DNA of 40,940 nt from an uncultured Verrucomicrobiota bacterium (GTDB lineage: Bacteria; Verrucomicrobiota; Verrucomicrobiia; Limisphaerales; AAA164-E04): NCBI GenBank assembly GCA_913061285.1, contig CAJXVR010000022.1:1-40940 (forward strand), written 5' to 3'. Below are positions 8,105 to 17,270 of the stretch, piece by piece. Made by a program: the position numbers and the translations under genes. Under the pieces are notes generated by a model. The model ran no database searches. It worked only from the letters and a program-made list of their open reading frames with translations, and was not told where the DNA came from. How positions within the stretch are numbered: the stretch's first letter is position 1; each line of letters starts with the position of its first letter.

Positions 8105-10000
8105 ATGAGTCAGAAGTCAAAAGGGAAACGGACTCGCCGTTCCAGTGGTGTTTCCTCCAAGCCGCAGGTGGGACAGCGGCGAAACGCTTCAAGCCCGCTT
8201 CGCGTCTGGTTGCTCCGGGGGATTCTGGCGATCTTGGCGCCCGTTGTTGTCGTTCTTGGTATCGAGTTTGGCTTGCGCCAACTGGACTATGGCTACGCGA
8301 CTGATTTCTTCATTGCGTCCGACGATGGGGAACGCTGGGTTGAGAATCCAAAATTCGCTTGGCAATTCTACTCTCCCAATAGTCGACTAAAGCCCCATCC
8401 GTTTTCAATTACTCAATCAAAGGCTGCCGATACCATCAGAGTCTTCGTGCTCGGGGAATCTGCGGCTTTGGGCACGCCGGAGCCGGCCTATGGGTTTGTG
8501 CGGATCTTGGAGCGAATGTTGACGCTCAGCTTTCCTGACCAGAAATTTGAGATCGTTAACGCTGCGATGCCGGGAATTAATTCTCATTTGATTCGTGCGA
8601 TTGCCCGCGACTGTTCTGCGTTAGATCCTGAGTTATTGATCGTCTATATGGGGAACAATGAAATGGTTGGACTCCATTCCCCTGGGCCAGAGTCACGCGG
8701 GTTGACTAAGTATCGTTCACTGTTGCATACGATACAATGGGTGAGGTCAAGTAGGATCGGGCAGTTACTCGGGCCAGCGGCTGGTTTCTTGGCCCCTAAA
8801 CAACCCAGCGGCGATCAGGATATGGACTTCTTTCGAAATCATCGCTTGGCGGCCGATGACTCGGGGCGCTTGGCTGTGTACGACAATTTCAGATCCAATC
8901 TCGGTGATGTGCTCGATGCTGCCAAGTCAGCCGGAGCCAAAACGCTGCTCTCCACTGTGGCTGTCAATCTTCGCGACTGTCCTCCGTTGGGGTCCCTTCA
9001 TGATCCAACACTTGGGGGTGATGAAAGAGCGTCTTGGGAGGCTCACTTTCGTAGAGGGGTTGAGCAGCAAAAGGCGGATGAGCTGGATGCCGCTTTGGAT
9101 GCCTTTCGGAGTGCTAGTAAGATCGATGGAGCCTATGCAGAACTCGCATTCCGGATGGCTAAGTGCTTAGAAGGTCTCGGGGACCTGGCCGCAGCAAAGG
9201 CGGCTTATGTGCGGGCTCGTGATCTTGATGCGCTTCCGTTTCGTTCGGATCATTCTCTCAATGCGATTATCAAAGAAGAAGGGCTTTCAAGGGAGGGGAC
9301 AGATCTAAAGCTCGTCGAGGCAGATCAATTGCTTGGGGGCGATTGGGGTGGCGGGGGGCAGCTTGCAGGATTGGAGACTTTCTATGAGCACGTTCACTTT
9401 CGATTCTCTGGAGACTACGAACTCGCTGTGTTGTTCTTTGAACAGATTCAGAACTTGCTGAAGACCGAGCTAGGACTTGATGAACTAGATCCTTTGCCGG
9501 CGCCGTCTCTCGAGCAATGTGCTGCTGCGTTGGCCTACAATCGAGTGAATGAAGGTCTTCTAGAATCGTCCATTATGGATATGACCGCTCAGGCACCGTT
9601 TCTGGATCAAATTGATCATGAAGCTCGAAAGCTGGAAAAGCAGGCAAGATTAAGAGAACGCTATGGAGGCTTGAATACCAATGATGTGTCAGAAGCGTTT
9701 CGTGTGTATCAGCAGGCGATGGATCAGTTTCCTAACGATTGGAATCTTCCCTATATGTTGGCCCGTCTTCATTTTACCTTTCACAATTTTGAGGCGGCGC
9801 GAGAAAATCTGAAGCGAGCTGTGGAACTCATGCCGCATGTGTTGGAAGTCCGATTGGGCTACACGCGGGCCTTAATTGAGACCGAACAATTCGATCTGGC
9901 ATTTCGTGAGATCGAGGTGCTTCAAAAAATGGCCCCTGACTCTCCAGAAGTCGCTGCAGCCTTGGGAACCGCCAAGGCTCGACGGGCGAGTAAACGCTAG
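8105..10000 (+). CDS. Membrane-anchored SGNH/GDSL-type hydrolase with C-terminal TPR repeats
   Basis: 631 residues. A basic N-terminus (KSKGKRTRRSS) is followed by one membrane helix at about 33-57. Next comes an SGNH hydrolase-like domain. Block I is FVLGESAALG with the candidate nucleophile Ser119, block II is VNAAMPGINSH with Asn152 and block III is YMGNNEM with Asn184. The catalytic block V Asp/His is not obvious to me. From about 305 to the end there are TPR-like helical pairs (FRRGVEQQKADELDAALDAF, AELAFRMAKCLEGLGDLAAA, LPYMLARLHFTFHNFEAARE). A good ribosome site, GGAAGAGAGAGAGG, precedes the ATG. The stop TAG overlaps the next frame (TAGTG). SGNH enzymes act on esters or acetylated glycans; the cargo here is unknown. 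The context suggests assembly or modification of the neighbouring FG-GAP proteins. Confidence 0.85.
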   Translation: MSQKSKGKRTRRSSGVSSKPQVGQRRNASSPLRVWLLRGILAILAPVVVVLGIEFGLRQLDYGYATDFFIASDDGERWVENPKFAWQFYSPNSRLKPHPFSITQSKAADTIRVFVLGESAALGTPEPAYGFVRILERMLTLSFPDQKFEIVNAAMPGINSHLIRAIARDCSALDPELLIVYMGNNEMVGLHSPGPESRGLTKYRSLLHTIQWVRSSRIGQLLGPAAGFLAPKQPSGDQDMDFFRNHRLAADDSGRLAVYDNFRSNLGDVLDAAKSAGAKTLLSTVAVNLRDCPPLGSLHDPTLGGDERASWEAHFRRGVEQQKADELDAALDAFRSASKIDGAYAELAFRMAKCLEGLGDLAAAKAAYVRARDLDALPFRSDHSLNAIIKEEGLSREGTDLKLVEADQLLGGDWGGGGQLAGLETFYEHVHFRFSGDYELAVLFFEQIQNLLKTELGLDELDPLPAPSLEQCAAALAYNRVNEGLLESSIMDMTAQAPFLDQIDHEARKLEKQARLRERYGGLNTNDVSEAFRVYQQAMDQFPNDWNLPYMLARLHFTFHNFEAARENLKRAVELMPHVLEVRLGYTRALIETEQFDLAFREIEVLQKMAPDSPEVAAALGTAKARRASKR

Positions 10001-10005
10001 TGCCA

Positions 10006-13000
10006 ATGCTGAAGAAAATGCCCCATTCGAGCCGTTTGCTGAAAAGTGTTTTCCTCATTGTTCCCTTGTTGACCCTCGGGGTTTGCTCAGGGCGTGCTGC
10101 TGATTGGACTGAAGGCGCTGGCTTTCGATCTGCTCCTCTCCTGGTCACCGAGGGAAACAAACCGGGGCTTTCCATGATGGATCCTGCCCTCACCGGACTC
10201 TACGTTACCAATGTGCTTGCTCGGTCCCGGTATATGACCAATCAGATTTACCTAAATGGCTCGGGCGTCACAGCAGGCGATATCGATGGAGACGGCAAGG
10301 TAGATTTGTTCTTTGCGGGATTGGACAGTAAGAATCGTTTGTTTCGAAACCTTGGAGGGTGGCGTTTCGAGGATATTACTGATCGAGCGGGTGTGGGGGC
10401 GGAATCTGTTGCCTCGTCGGGGTGTGCCTTCGCAGACATTGATGGCGATAGGGATCTTGATTTGTTGGTGAATTCGATTGGGCAAGGGACCCATCTATTT
10501 ACCAATGACGGTAAGGGGAAATTCATCTGGCAGACCCGAAGGCGGGCTCCGAATGCTGGCAAGGGAGGCATGTCGATCGCCCTGTCAGACGTTGACGGAG
10601 ATGGGGATCTAGATCTCTATCTCGCGAACTATCGTACATGGACCTATCGCGACCGACCGCGGCCAAAGATTCGAGGGAATCGAGTGAAGGGGAAACCGGT
10701 CGTTGTTAGTTTCAATGGGCGTCCGACGACTGACCCTGATTTGGTGGGGCGATTTTCACTCACGGGACAGTCCAAGATTATCGAGAATGGAGAATTGGAC
10801 GCCTTTTTTCTCAATGATGGAACGGGGCGATTTAAGCAGGTGCCCTTCAACGGTGGTGCCTTTCTGGATGAGAAGGGTGAGATTTGGCGAGAGCAACCCT
10901 TTGATTGGGGCTTGAGTGCCATGTTTCGTGATATGAATGGAGACCTCGCTCCGGACCTCTACGTGTGCAATGACTTTAGCGCTCCGGATAGGGTATGGAT
11001 CAACGATGGGGCCGGACGGTTTCAACTATTGCCGGCCTTAGCCTTGAGGAATACGAGTCGCTTTTCCATGGGGATTGATTTCGCCGATATTGATCGTGAT
11101 GGGCATGATGATTTTGTCGTGATGGATATGCTCAGCCGGAGTCATGAACGGCGCATGGTACAGATGGGAGAGCCGCCCATGGGGCGGGAGATCGGGGATG
11201 ATTTACGACAACGGCCACAATTCTCCCGAAACACTATGTACCGTAATCGAGGGGATGGAACCTATGCTGAGCTTGCCTATTGGGCTGGAACCCATGCGGC
11301 AGAATGGGCTTGGACGCCGGCTTTTATCGATCTGGATTTGGATGGTTTTGAGGACCTGCTGGTAACCAACGGACATGAGCGAGACGCTCTGAATGCTGAT
11401 GTGCGGCGTCAAATTGAACAACAAGTTCAGGATCCAAAGCTCTCCCGCAATGATATCCTTTTGCTAAGTAGTATGTACGAGCGCTTGGCGACGCCGAATG
11501 TAGCGTTTCGCAACCGAGGTGATTTTACTTTTGAAGATCTTAGCGAGGCGTGGGGCTTTGCTGAACCTGAGGTTTCCCACGGTATGGCCTTGGCCGATCT
11601 CGATGGCGATGGCGACCAGGATGTGTTGGTGAATAATCTGAACGGATTGGCTGGGGTTTTTCGCAACGACGGCTCGGCATCCCGCGTGGCCGTTCGATTG
11701 AGAGGGAAACGACCCAATACTGCAGGGATCGGTGCAAAGATTCGATTTAAGGGAGCCCCAAGGGATCAAAGTCAGGAAGTGGTTGCCGGCGGTCGTTACT
11801 TGTCAAGTGATGATGCGATGCGAGTGTTTGCCTGTGAGCGGGCGGAGGAGCGGGCCGTGCTTGAAGTGACGTGGCGAAGTGGCTTGGTCACAACGATCGA
11901 AGGGGTGCAGGCGAACCGCGTCTATGAGGTGTTCGAATCGGCCGCACGGGTCCGTGATTCCGATGGTGGCGAAACGACTGCTAAGAGCCCATCGAAAACG
12001 CTATTTGCGGATGCTACGGACCTTATCAAACATAGCCACAAGGAGACGCCCTTTGATGATTTCTTTCGGCAGCGACTGCTCTCGCGAGGCTTGAGTGAGC
12101 TAGGGCCAGGTGTGGCTTGGTCTGATATCAATGAGGACGGTTACGACGATTTACTTATTGGAAGTGGACGTGGGGGGCAGATGGGGGTGTTAATGAATGT
12201 CGATGGGAGTTCTTTTAAAGCGGTTTCAAGTGGGCGATTGAATCCGATTCAAAGCCGAGACCAGACAGGGATTGTGAGTTGGCAGACGGATTCGAATGGG
12301 GTGCAAATCGCATCGGGCCTGTCAAACTACGAAGATGGGAGTGTCTCTGGAGCAGGGGTGAGTATTGTTGATGGCGATGTAGCTCGTGAAGGACGAAAGT
12401 CCGTCACGAATCTTCCGGCATTCGAAAGTAGTGCTGGTCCACTGGCGCTCTGTGATTTTGATGGCGATGGTGATATCGATCTCTTCGTTGGGGGACGGGT
12501 TGTGCCTGGGCAGTACCCCGTGGCTGCTGATTCACAGCTTTGGGTTAACGAAGGTGGTAAGATGGTGCCAAGTTCTTTGAATCAAACCTTGTTCAAAGGC
12601 TTGGGATTAGTCAGTGGCGCCGTCTGGTCCGATCTTTCTTCAGATGGGTATTCCGAGTTGGTGCTTGCTTGTGAATGGGGAGCATTACGGGTATTTGAGA
12701 ATACGGCGGGATCGCTCCGTGAATCTACTGTGGAGCGAGGGCTTAGCGAGCATACGGGGTGGTGGAATGGTGTCGCTGCTGGCGATTTTGATGGTGATGG
12801 ACGAATGGATCTTGTCGCTTCCAATTGGGGACACAATCATGCCTACGAGCCATTCGGTGCTGAGTCTCTTACTTGGTATTCTGGGAAGGCGATTGCTCGG
12901 GGGCCACAGTTGCTTTTTGAAGCTTATTCCGCCAGTAGCGACGATGTGGAATTGCCGATCCGGGGCTTGGGGATCTATGCTGCTTCCTTGCCTGGAGCCC

Positions 13001-13749
13001 GAGAGCGATTTCGTAGTTATGCGAAATTTTCGAAAGCGACCATGGGATCGATTCTAGGAGATCAGCTATCAGATTACACGCCCTATCAGGTTGCTTCGTT
13101 TTCCCATGCGGTCTTTCTCAATCGGGGGAAGGCGTTCGAGCGAGTATCCTTGCCGTGGGTGAGTCAGTTAGCGCCGGGATTCGCTACCGCAGTGGGGGAT
13201 ATTGATTTGGATGGAAATGAGGATATCTTTCTGAGTCAGAATTTCTTCTATCTTCCACCGGAATCGAGTCGGCTCGACGCCGGGAGAGGTCTACTTTTAC
13301 TTGGCAAAGGAGATGGCCACTTTGTTCCTCTAGTAGGAGGGCGCAGTGGAGTGACCGTTTACGGAGAACAGCGAGGGGCAGCATTTGGCGACTTTGATCG
13401 CGACGGTCGAATCGACTTGGTTGTCACTCAAAATGGAGCGGAGACGAGGCTTTTTCGCAATCAACAAGCCAAGCAAGGGATTCGACTGCGGCTTGATGCG
13501 GGGGAAGGCAACCGGACGGGGATTGGGGCTGTGATACGGGCTGGAGTTAACGGTTCGTTCGGAGGAGCCCGTGAAGTCCAAGGCGGCGGCTCCTATTGGT
13601 CTCAGAATAGTGCGGTGCAGATACTCCAAGCGGGAACAGAACGAATAGAAGTTCGTTGGCCGGGTGGTAAGGAAACGATCTCGGCGCTCCCGCCTAACGC
13701 CTTAGAGGTAACGGTGAATAAGTCCGGTGAAATCACCTCAAAGAAATAG
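10006..13749 (+). CDS. Giant FG-GAP/VCBS repeat protein with two ASPIC/UnbV domains (CRTAC1-like)
   Basis: About 1247 residues, exported through a signal peptide (SVFLIVPLLTLGVCSGRA). Three in-frame starts are close together: GTG 10000 overlapping the previous stop, ATG 10006 and ATG 10018. I chose 10006. There are many DxDGDGxxD repeats (DIDGDGKVDLFFAG, DVDGDGDLDLYLANY, DLDGDGDQDVLVNN, DFDGDGDIDLFVGG, DFDGDGRMDLVASNW, DFDRDGRIDLVVTQ). An ASPIC/UnbV domain lies near 570-645 (GIGAKIRF, VVAGGRYLSSDDA, LEVTWRSG). A second is at the C-terminus (GIGAVIRAG, VQGGGSYWSQN, IEVRWPGG). The repeat-ASPIC block is therefore present twice, suggesting internal duplication. The family occurs as CRTAC1-like proteins, abundant in PVC bacteria; function is unknown, probably calcium-dependent adhesion or glycan binding. 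Confidence 0.9.
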   Translation: MLKKMPHSSRLLKSVFLIVPLLTLGVCSGRAADWTEGAGFRSAPLLVTEGNKPGLSMMDPALTGLYVTNVLARSRYMTNQIYLNGSGVTAGDIDGDGKVDLFFAGLDSKNRLFRNLGGWRFEDITDRAGVGAESVASSGCAFADIDGDRDLDLLVNSIGQGTHLFTNDGKGKFIWQTRRRAPNAGKGGMSIALSDVDGDGDLDLYLANYRTWTYRDRPRPKIRGNRVKGKPVVVSFNGRPTTDPDLVGRFSLTGQSKIIENGELDAFFLNDGTGRFKQVPFNGGAFLDEKGEIWREQPFDWGLSAMFRDMNGDLAPDLYVCNDFSAPDRVWINDGAGRFQLLPALALRNTSRFSMGIDFADIDRDGHDDFVVMDMLSRSHERRMVQMGEPPMGREIGDDLRQRPQFSRNTMYRNRGDGTYAELAYWAGTHAAEWAWTPAFIDLDLDGFEDLLVTNGHERDALNADVRRQIEQQVQDPKLSRNDILLLSSMYERLATPNVAFRNRGDFTFEDLSEAWGFAEPEVSHGMALADLDGDGDQDVLVNNLNGLAGVFRNDGSASRVAVRLRGKRPNTAGIGAKIRFKGAPRDQSQEVVAGGRYLSSDDAMRVFACERAEERAVLEVTWRSGLVTTIEGVQANRVYEVFESAARVRDSDGGETTAKSPSKTLFADATDLIKHSHKETPFDDFFRQRLLSRGLSELGPGVAWSDINEDGYDDLLIGSGRGGQMGVLMNVDGSSFKAVSSGRLNPIQSRDQTGIVSWQTDSNGVQIASGLSNYEDGSVSGAGVSIVDGDVAREGRKSVTNLPAFESSAGPLALCDFDGDGDIDLFVGGRVVPGQYPVAADSQLWVNEGGKMVPSSLNQTLFKGLGLVSGAVWSDLSSDGYSELVLACEWGALRVFENTAGSLRESTVERGLSEHTGWWNGVAAGDFDGDGRMDLVASNWGHNHAYEPFGAESLTWYSGKAIARGPQLLFEAYSASSDDVELPIRGLGIYAASLPGARERFRSYAKFSKATMGSILGDQLSDYTPYQVASFSHAVFLNRGKAFERVSLPWVSQLAPGFATAVGDIDLDGNEDIFLSQNFFYLPPESSRLDAGRGLLLLGKGDGHFVPLVGGRSGVTVYGEQRGAAFGDFDRDGRIDLVVTQNGAETRLFRNQQAKQGIRLRLDAGEGNRTGIGAVIRAGVNGSFGGAREVQGGGSYWSQNSAVQILQAGTERIEVRWPGGKETISALPPNALEVTVNKSGEITSKK

Positions 13750-13818
13750 CGGAGTGAGGCTGTCATCGTAGTGCCTTGGGATACTTTGGGAGTTTTCTGA
13801 ATTCTATTTGAGCGAGAG

Positions 13819-14634
13819 ATGAAACTAAGTTGCCGTCTGGAAGTGTTACCTGGCAAAAGTGTCCTAGAGCAGATTACGAACGCTCATCGTTTCGGCTTTG
13901 ATGGAATCGGTTTGCCAGGGCGTTTCTTAGATCAATACCTCGAGGATCTTTTGGAGGTGTGGAAGGACCTTCCCCTGCCGTTGATGAGCCTGTCACTTGG
14001 TTTTAAAGGGTCGCTTCTCCATCCGGAGCCAAGTGGAAGACGTCGTTGTCAAGAATCCCTTGTGCGCTTGATGGATATCTGTGTTCAGTTAGGCGTCAAG
14101 TGCTTGAATGTGCCGCCCGTCTTGAGTCAAGACAACCCTGTGAGAATAACGGACAAGGGCAGTTTCCCTTCGTTTGAGGCTCGACTGGATGCGTTGCTAG
14201 AAAGCGAGCTCACGATTCTTGCGGATGAGGCAAGCGCGAGAGATCTTTTGGGGCTCATCGAGCCGGTGAATCGCTTCGAATCTGATTACTTGAATTCGAT
14301 TGAACACGGAGCGAGGATCTGTCGGTCCGTCGCCAGGAGCGCCATCGGAATGACCATCGATACCTTCCATATGCAGCTTGAAGAGTTGGATTCTGAGTCC
14401 GCGATTATCAATGCTGGTTCCGAGATTAAACATGTTCATGTTGCCGAGAACACGAGAGTGGAACCGGGTGTAGGGTCATTGGATCTGTCGGCCGTCTTTC
14501 GTGGTCTTCAAGCCGTTGGCTATGACGATTGGATTGAGGTAGAATGCCGAACCCTCTCAGGAGAAGCCGAGAAGGTGCTCCCTCGCTCCGTGCAGTATTT
14601 GCGGTCGACCTGGGCGGATCCTTCCGCTTCCTGA
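13819..14634 (+). CDS. Sugar phosphate isomerase/epimerase-like TIM-barrel protein
   Basis: 271 residues with the xylose-isomerase-like (AP endonuclease 2 superfamily) barrel pattern. The start MKLSCRLEVLPGKSVLEQI is followed by FGFDGIGLPG, the motif LLGLIEPVNRFESDYLNS with a metal-binding Glu, IGMTIDTFHMQLEE with Asp and His, IKHVHVAENTRVEPG with His, and a C-terminal WIEVECR with Glu. These fit the four metal ligands of the fold. There is no signal peptide, so it is cytoplasmic. GAGAG just upstream of the ATG is a reasonable ribosome site. Members of the family isomerise or epimerise keto-sugars or act in inositol catabolism; the substrate cannot be fixed here. It converges on the SNase-fold gene 20 bases away. 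Confidence 0.88.
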   Translation: MKLSCRLEVLPGKSVLEQITNAHRFGFDGIGLPGRFLDQYLEDLLEVWKDLPLPLMSLSLGFKGSLLHPEPSGRRRCQESLVRLMDICVQLGVKCLNVPPVLSQDNPVRITDKGSFPSFEARLDALLESELTILADEASARDLLGLIEPVNRFESDYLNSIEHGARICRSVARSAIGMTIDTFHMQLEELDSESAIINAGSEIKHVHVAENTRVEPGVGSLDLSAVFRGLQAVGYDDWIEVECRTLSGEAEKVLPRSVQYLRSTWADPSAS

Positions 14635-14654
14635 ACAGAGTTGCCTGGGTTGAG

Positions 14655-15287
14655 CTACTCTTCAGATTCCGTTGTTGCCTCTGGAGGGTCGGCGATTGTC
14701 GTCCAGTCAATTTCCAAGCCTTCTTGGTAGACCCCTAGACCCTGTTCCAAGGCATAGCGTTCCGCCTGGGCAAGTCGATACTTTTCTTCGAAATCGAGTC
14801 CAAGGATCTCTTGACGATTCAAGCGAGCCATACCCTCCCCGACGACAAGTTGCGCGACGTTGGTGTTGTTGAGATAAACGAAGCCTTGCCCGTATCGCAG
14901 ATCATTCATTTCCAGTACGTTGACAGCGACTTCTTTCTTGAGGAGTAGCTCGGTAAGATTCGTTCGGCAGAGATTGCCAAGTGGTGGATTACTGGGATCC
15001 ATGGTGATCGCGATCCCTGGAGCCTCCATGCCGGTGATCCGAACTGCATAAACAAAGCCCTCTGGTATTTTTAAATGAAACCAATTTCCATCAAGAACCT
15101 TGATCACCTCCCCGGTGACGCTCGCCTCATACCGTTGTGGTGATTCGGTCTTGTTCGAGAATGCCCAGTAGGCGTCGACCGCCGGATTGAAGATCTCGCG
15201 ATTTTGATAACTAAGGTAGGCGGCAATGGCGAGAATGATGCCAAAACCGAGCCCGAGGAGTTTTCTAGTGGTCTTAAAGAGACTCAT
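14655..15287 (-). CDS. Membrane-anchored SNase-fold protein, probably catalytically inactive
   Basis: 210 residues. An N-terminal helix (LLGLGFGIILAIAAYLSY) anchors it, and residues 54-187 follow the staphylococcal nuclease fold: VTGEVIKVLDGNWFHLKI, VRITGMEAPG, RYGQGFVYLN, VAQLVVGEGMARL and a C-terminal helix KYRLAQAERYALEQGLGVY. Aligned by eye to staphylococcal nuclease, the catalytic set is largely gone. Asp21 corresponds to Asn68, Asp40 to Glu88, Glu43 to Gly91 and Arg87 to Gln134; only Arg35 (Arg83) is kept. I therefore infer a binding, not a nuclease, function, as in Tudor-SN-type domains. It is the last gene of the same-strand run starting at the Pup-like gene, 24 bases after the 15312-16022 gene. 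Confidence 0.82.
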   Translation of the reverse strand: MSLFKTTRKLLGLGFGIILAIAAYLSYQNREIFNPAVDAYWAFSNKTESPQRYEASVTGEVIKVLDGNWFHLKIPEGFVYAVRITGMEAPGIAITMDPSNPPLGNLCRTNLTELLLKKEVAVNVLEMNDLRYGQGFVYLNNTNVAQLVVGEGMARLNRQEILGLDFEEKYRLAQAERYALEQGLGVYQEGLEIDWTTIADPPEATTESEE

Positions 15288-15311
15288 TGATTGATAGACG
15301 TTGGAACATGC

Positions 15312-16022
15312 CTAGCGAACAGGCGAGGGTGACTCAAGGTTTTTCTCGAATGGTGCGCTCGATGATTGCTGCGGCTTGGCCTTTGACTTGACCGTGTCGT
15401 CAAGAAAGAGTCGGATTCTTTGGTTCCGTTTTGGTCTTGGTGGCGGGGGAGCTTTGGGAAGCGTTTTTGGTTTGCGGGGTGGCTCGGCAACTCGGTCTCG
15501 TTTCTTAAGGGCGACAGAAATGCTCGGCCGAGTGTGTTCTTCTACGATGTAGTTGTGACGTTCCTTAAGAATGTCGGCTGCTTCCAAGCAGTTTTGGGCG
15601 TTATCAAAACGGAAGACCTCAAGCGCAAATACTTTTTCCCACCAACTCCCTTTTATTGTGTGGCGTAGCCCCGTGGTAAAAGGCATTGGAAAGTCGGGGT
15701 TGTCGAGACCCTCGAAAATACAACAGATGAGGGTGAGTCGGCGCCAGCGTCTGGCTTCGAACCAACGAATCAGTCGGGGTAGATTTCTTGAGTATCCAGA
15801 GTAGGATGCACTGGTGAATTCCCCCGTGATCGGATCGGCGATTCGCTCCCCTAGGTAAGGCGCCCAGACCGCCGCCATCATGATGGCGAGAACGAGGACA
15901 ATTCCCATGTAGAAGGCTTGTGTGAGGTCTCCTGAGATATTCGTGCCAAGCCCTTGAGTGCGCATCTGATCGAAAACGTAGATCAGTGTGCCTGTGATGA
16001 GAATTCGAAGAATGATTAGCAT
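15312..16022 (-). CDS. Membrane protein of unknown function, two helices and a Pro/Lys-rich tail
   Basis: 236 residues. Two predicted membrane helices lie at about 3-18 (IILRILITGTLIYVFD) and 33-55 (QAFYMGIVLVLAIMMAAVWA). A cytoplasmic domain follows (RLIRWFEARRWRRLTLICCI, WWEKVFALEVFRFDNAQNCL), and then a low-complexity basic, proline-rich tail (EPPRKPKTLPKAPPPPRPKR). I do not recognise the family; it may be a lineage-specific protein. It follows the PilT-like gene by 24 bases on the same strand and precedes the SNase-fold gene by 24 bases, so the three are probably co-transcribed. Partners could be the pilus ATPase or the membrane-inserted ligase encoded upstream, but that is inference from position only. 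Confidence 0.7.
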   Translation of the reverse strand: MLIILRILITGTLIYVFDQMRTQGLGTNISGDLTQAFYMGIVLVLAIMMAAVWAPYLGERIADPITGEFTSASYSGYSRNLPRLIRWFEARRWRRLTLICCIFEGLDNPDFPMPFTTGLRHTIKGSWWEKVFALEVFRFDNAQNCLEAADILKERHNYIVEEHTRPSISVALKKRDRVAEPPRKPKTLPKAPPPPRPKRNQRIRLFLDDTVKSKAKPQQSSSAPFEKNLESPSPVR

Positions 16023-16046
16023 GGTATGGCTTTCATAGTTCGTTCA

Positions 16047-17177
16047 CTAGAGAGATTCTGAGGTAGTTCCAGTGAATAGAATTGGGGTGTTGGTTTCGAT
16101 TCCTCGGAGATTGAGATCAAGTCGGTGCTTGTTGACCGCATAGTTTCGGGCTGTTTCCTCGGTGATCATATCAGCAATGAGAAGTTCTTGGAGGTATTGA
16201 TCAAAGCTATGCATGCCTTGATCGATCGCGGCTTCAATGATTCCGGTAAGGAGCGTTAAGTTTTTACTTCTGAGGGCTTCTTCGATTCCGTGATCCTGGC
16301 GCATCGACTCGAAACAGGGGATCAATCGGCTTTCTTTGTCAGGGATGAGGCGTTGGCAGATGACGGATTTCAAGTTTCGAGCGAGAAGACCAGTGATATT
16401 CGATTGTTCATCACTGGGATAAAGTTCACAAATCCGAGCGATCGCCTGAGCGGTCGAATCTGCATGAAGCGTGGTGAGCACCAGGTGGCCCGTTTCAGAC
16501 GCTTGCATGGCTGCATGGATGCTTTCTCGATCGCGGATCTCACCGACAAAGATGACGTCAGGATCTTGCCGCATAGCATTGCGGATACCGCTCGCAAAAT
16601 CCTCCGTGTCGATTCCAACCTCCCGTTGTTCGATCTGACTTTCTAGGGCTGTGAAGACGTATTCGATCGGATCTTCAATCGAGATAATTCGGAGCGCCTG
16701 CGTTTCGTTTATGGACTGAATGAGGGCCCGCATCGTGGTGCTCTTTCCTTGGCCGGTAGGCCCTGCCGCGAGGATGAGACCCCGCGCTTCCTTGACGAGA
16801 TCGGCTAGTGATGAGGGAAGGCGAAGATCGGCAAGGTTGTATTCTTGGGACGGAACACGTCGAAAGGAACAGGATTGCGTGCCTTGTTGCTTGCTGAAAT
16901 TGGCCCGATAGCGTGTTTGGCGGTGCAAGAAGCTGAGATCGAGCTCGTTTTGCGTTTGTAGGGCCTGAAAAATAGTTGTGGAAAACCCTTCCTTGAGGAG
17001 TTGGAAAAGCCCTGGCTCGTCTAGGCCCGGGCATAGCTGAGGATCCAATTTCTTCAAGCGACCCTCATGACGAATCCGGGGCGTCGCGTTGGACTGCAGG
17101 TGGAGATCCGAGACGGCGTTTTCCTCGCACCAGCACAGCAGTTGGCTGAATTTCGACTCTGTCGTAAGCGTTTCCAC
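16047..17177 (-). CDS. PilT-like type IV pilus/secretion ATPase
   Basis: 376 residues with the PilT layout: an N-terminal sensor-like domain (WCEENAVSDLHLQSNATPRI), Walker A GPTGQGKS (139-146), Asp box IISIEDPIEYVF (165-175), Walker B DPDVIFVGEIRD (205-216), His box HLVLTTLHAD (231-240) and the conserved NLKSVICQRLIP. The length matches pilus-retraction ATPases, which power twitching motility or DNA uptake. The P-loop has Gln where PilT/PilU normally have Ser (GPTGSGKS). The rest of the active site looks intact, so it is probably a functional PilT/PilU paralogue. No other pilus gene is in the window. It lies 93 bases downstream of the PafA-family gene, same strand. Confidence 0.93.
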   Translation of the reverse strand: METLTTESKFSQLLCWCEENAVSDLHLQSNATPRIRHEGRLKKLDPQLCPGLDEPGLFQLLKEGFSTTIFQALQTQNELDLSFLHRQTRYRANFSKQQGTQSCSFRRVPSQEYNLADLRLPSSLADLVKEARGLILAAGPTGQGKSTTMRALIQSINETQALRIISIEDPIEYVFTALESQIEQREVGIDTEDFASGIRNAMRQDPDVIFVGEIRDRESIHAAMQASETGHLVLTTLHADSTAQAIARICELYPSDEQSNITGLLARNLKSVICQRLIPDKESRLIPCFESMRQDHGIEEALRSKNLTLLTGIIEAAIDQGMHSFDQYLQELLIADMITEETARNYAVNKHRLDLNLRGIETNTPILFTGTTSESL

Positions 17178-17270
17178 GTCTATTGGGCTTTCTTTTCTCT
17201 GGGTGGATCGTGGCTTGTGAGTGTCTCTTAGCTGTCAGGTTATAGCAAGAACTGTGCACGTTTGCTTGTT

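Noticed and set aside
12614..13057. 147-residue plus-strand frame inside the giant FG-GAP gene
   Set aside because: Overlaps entirely a gene with clear repeats in another frame; no independent start signal or domain.
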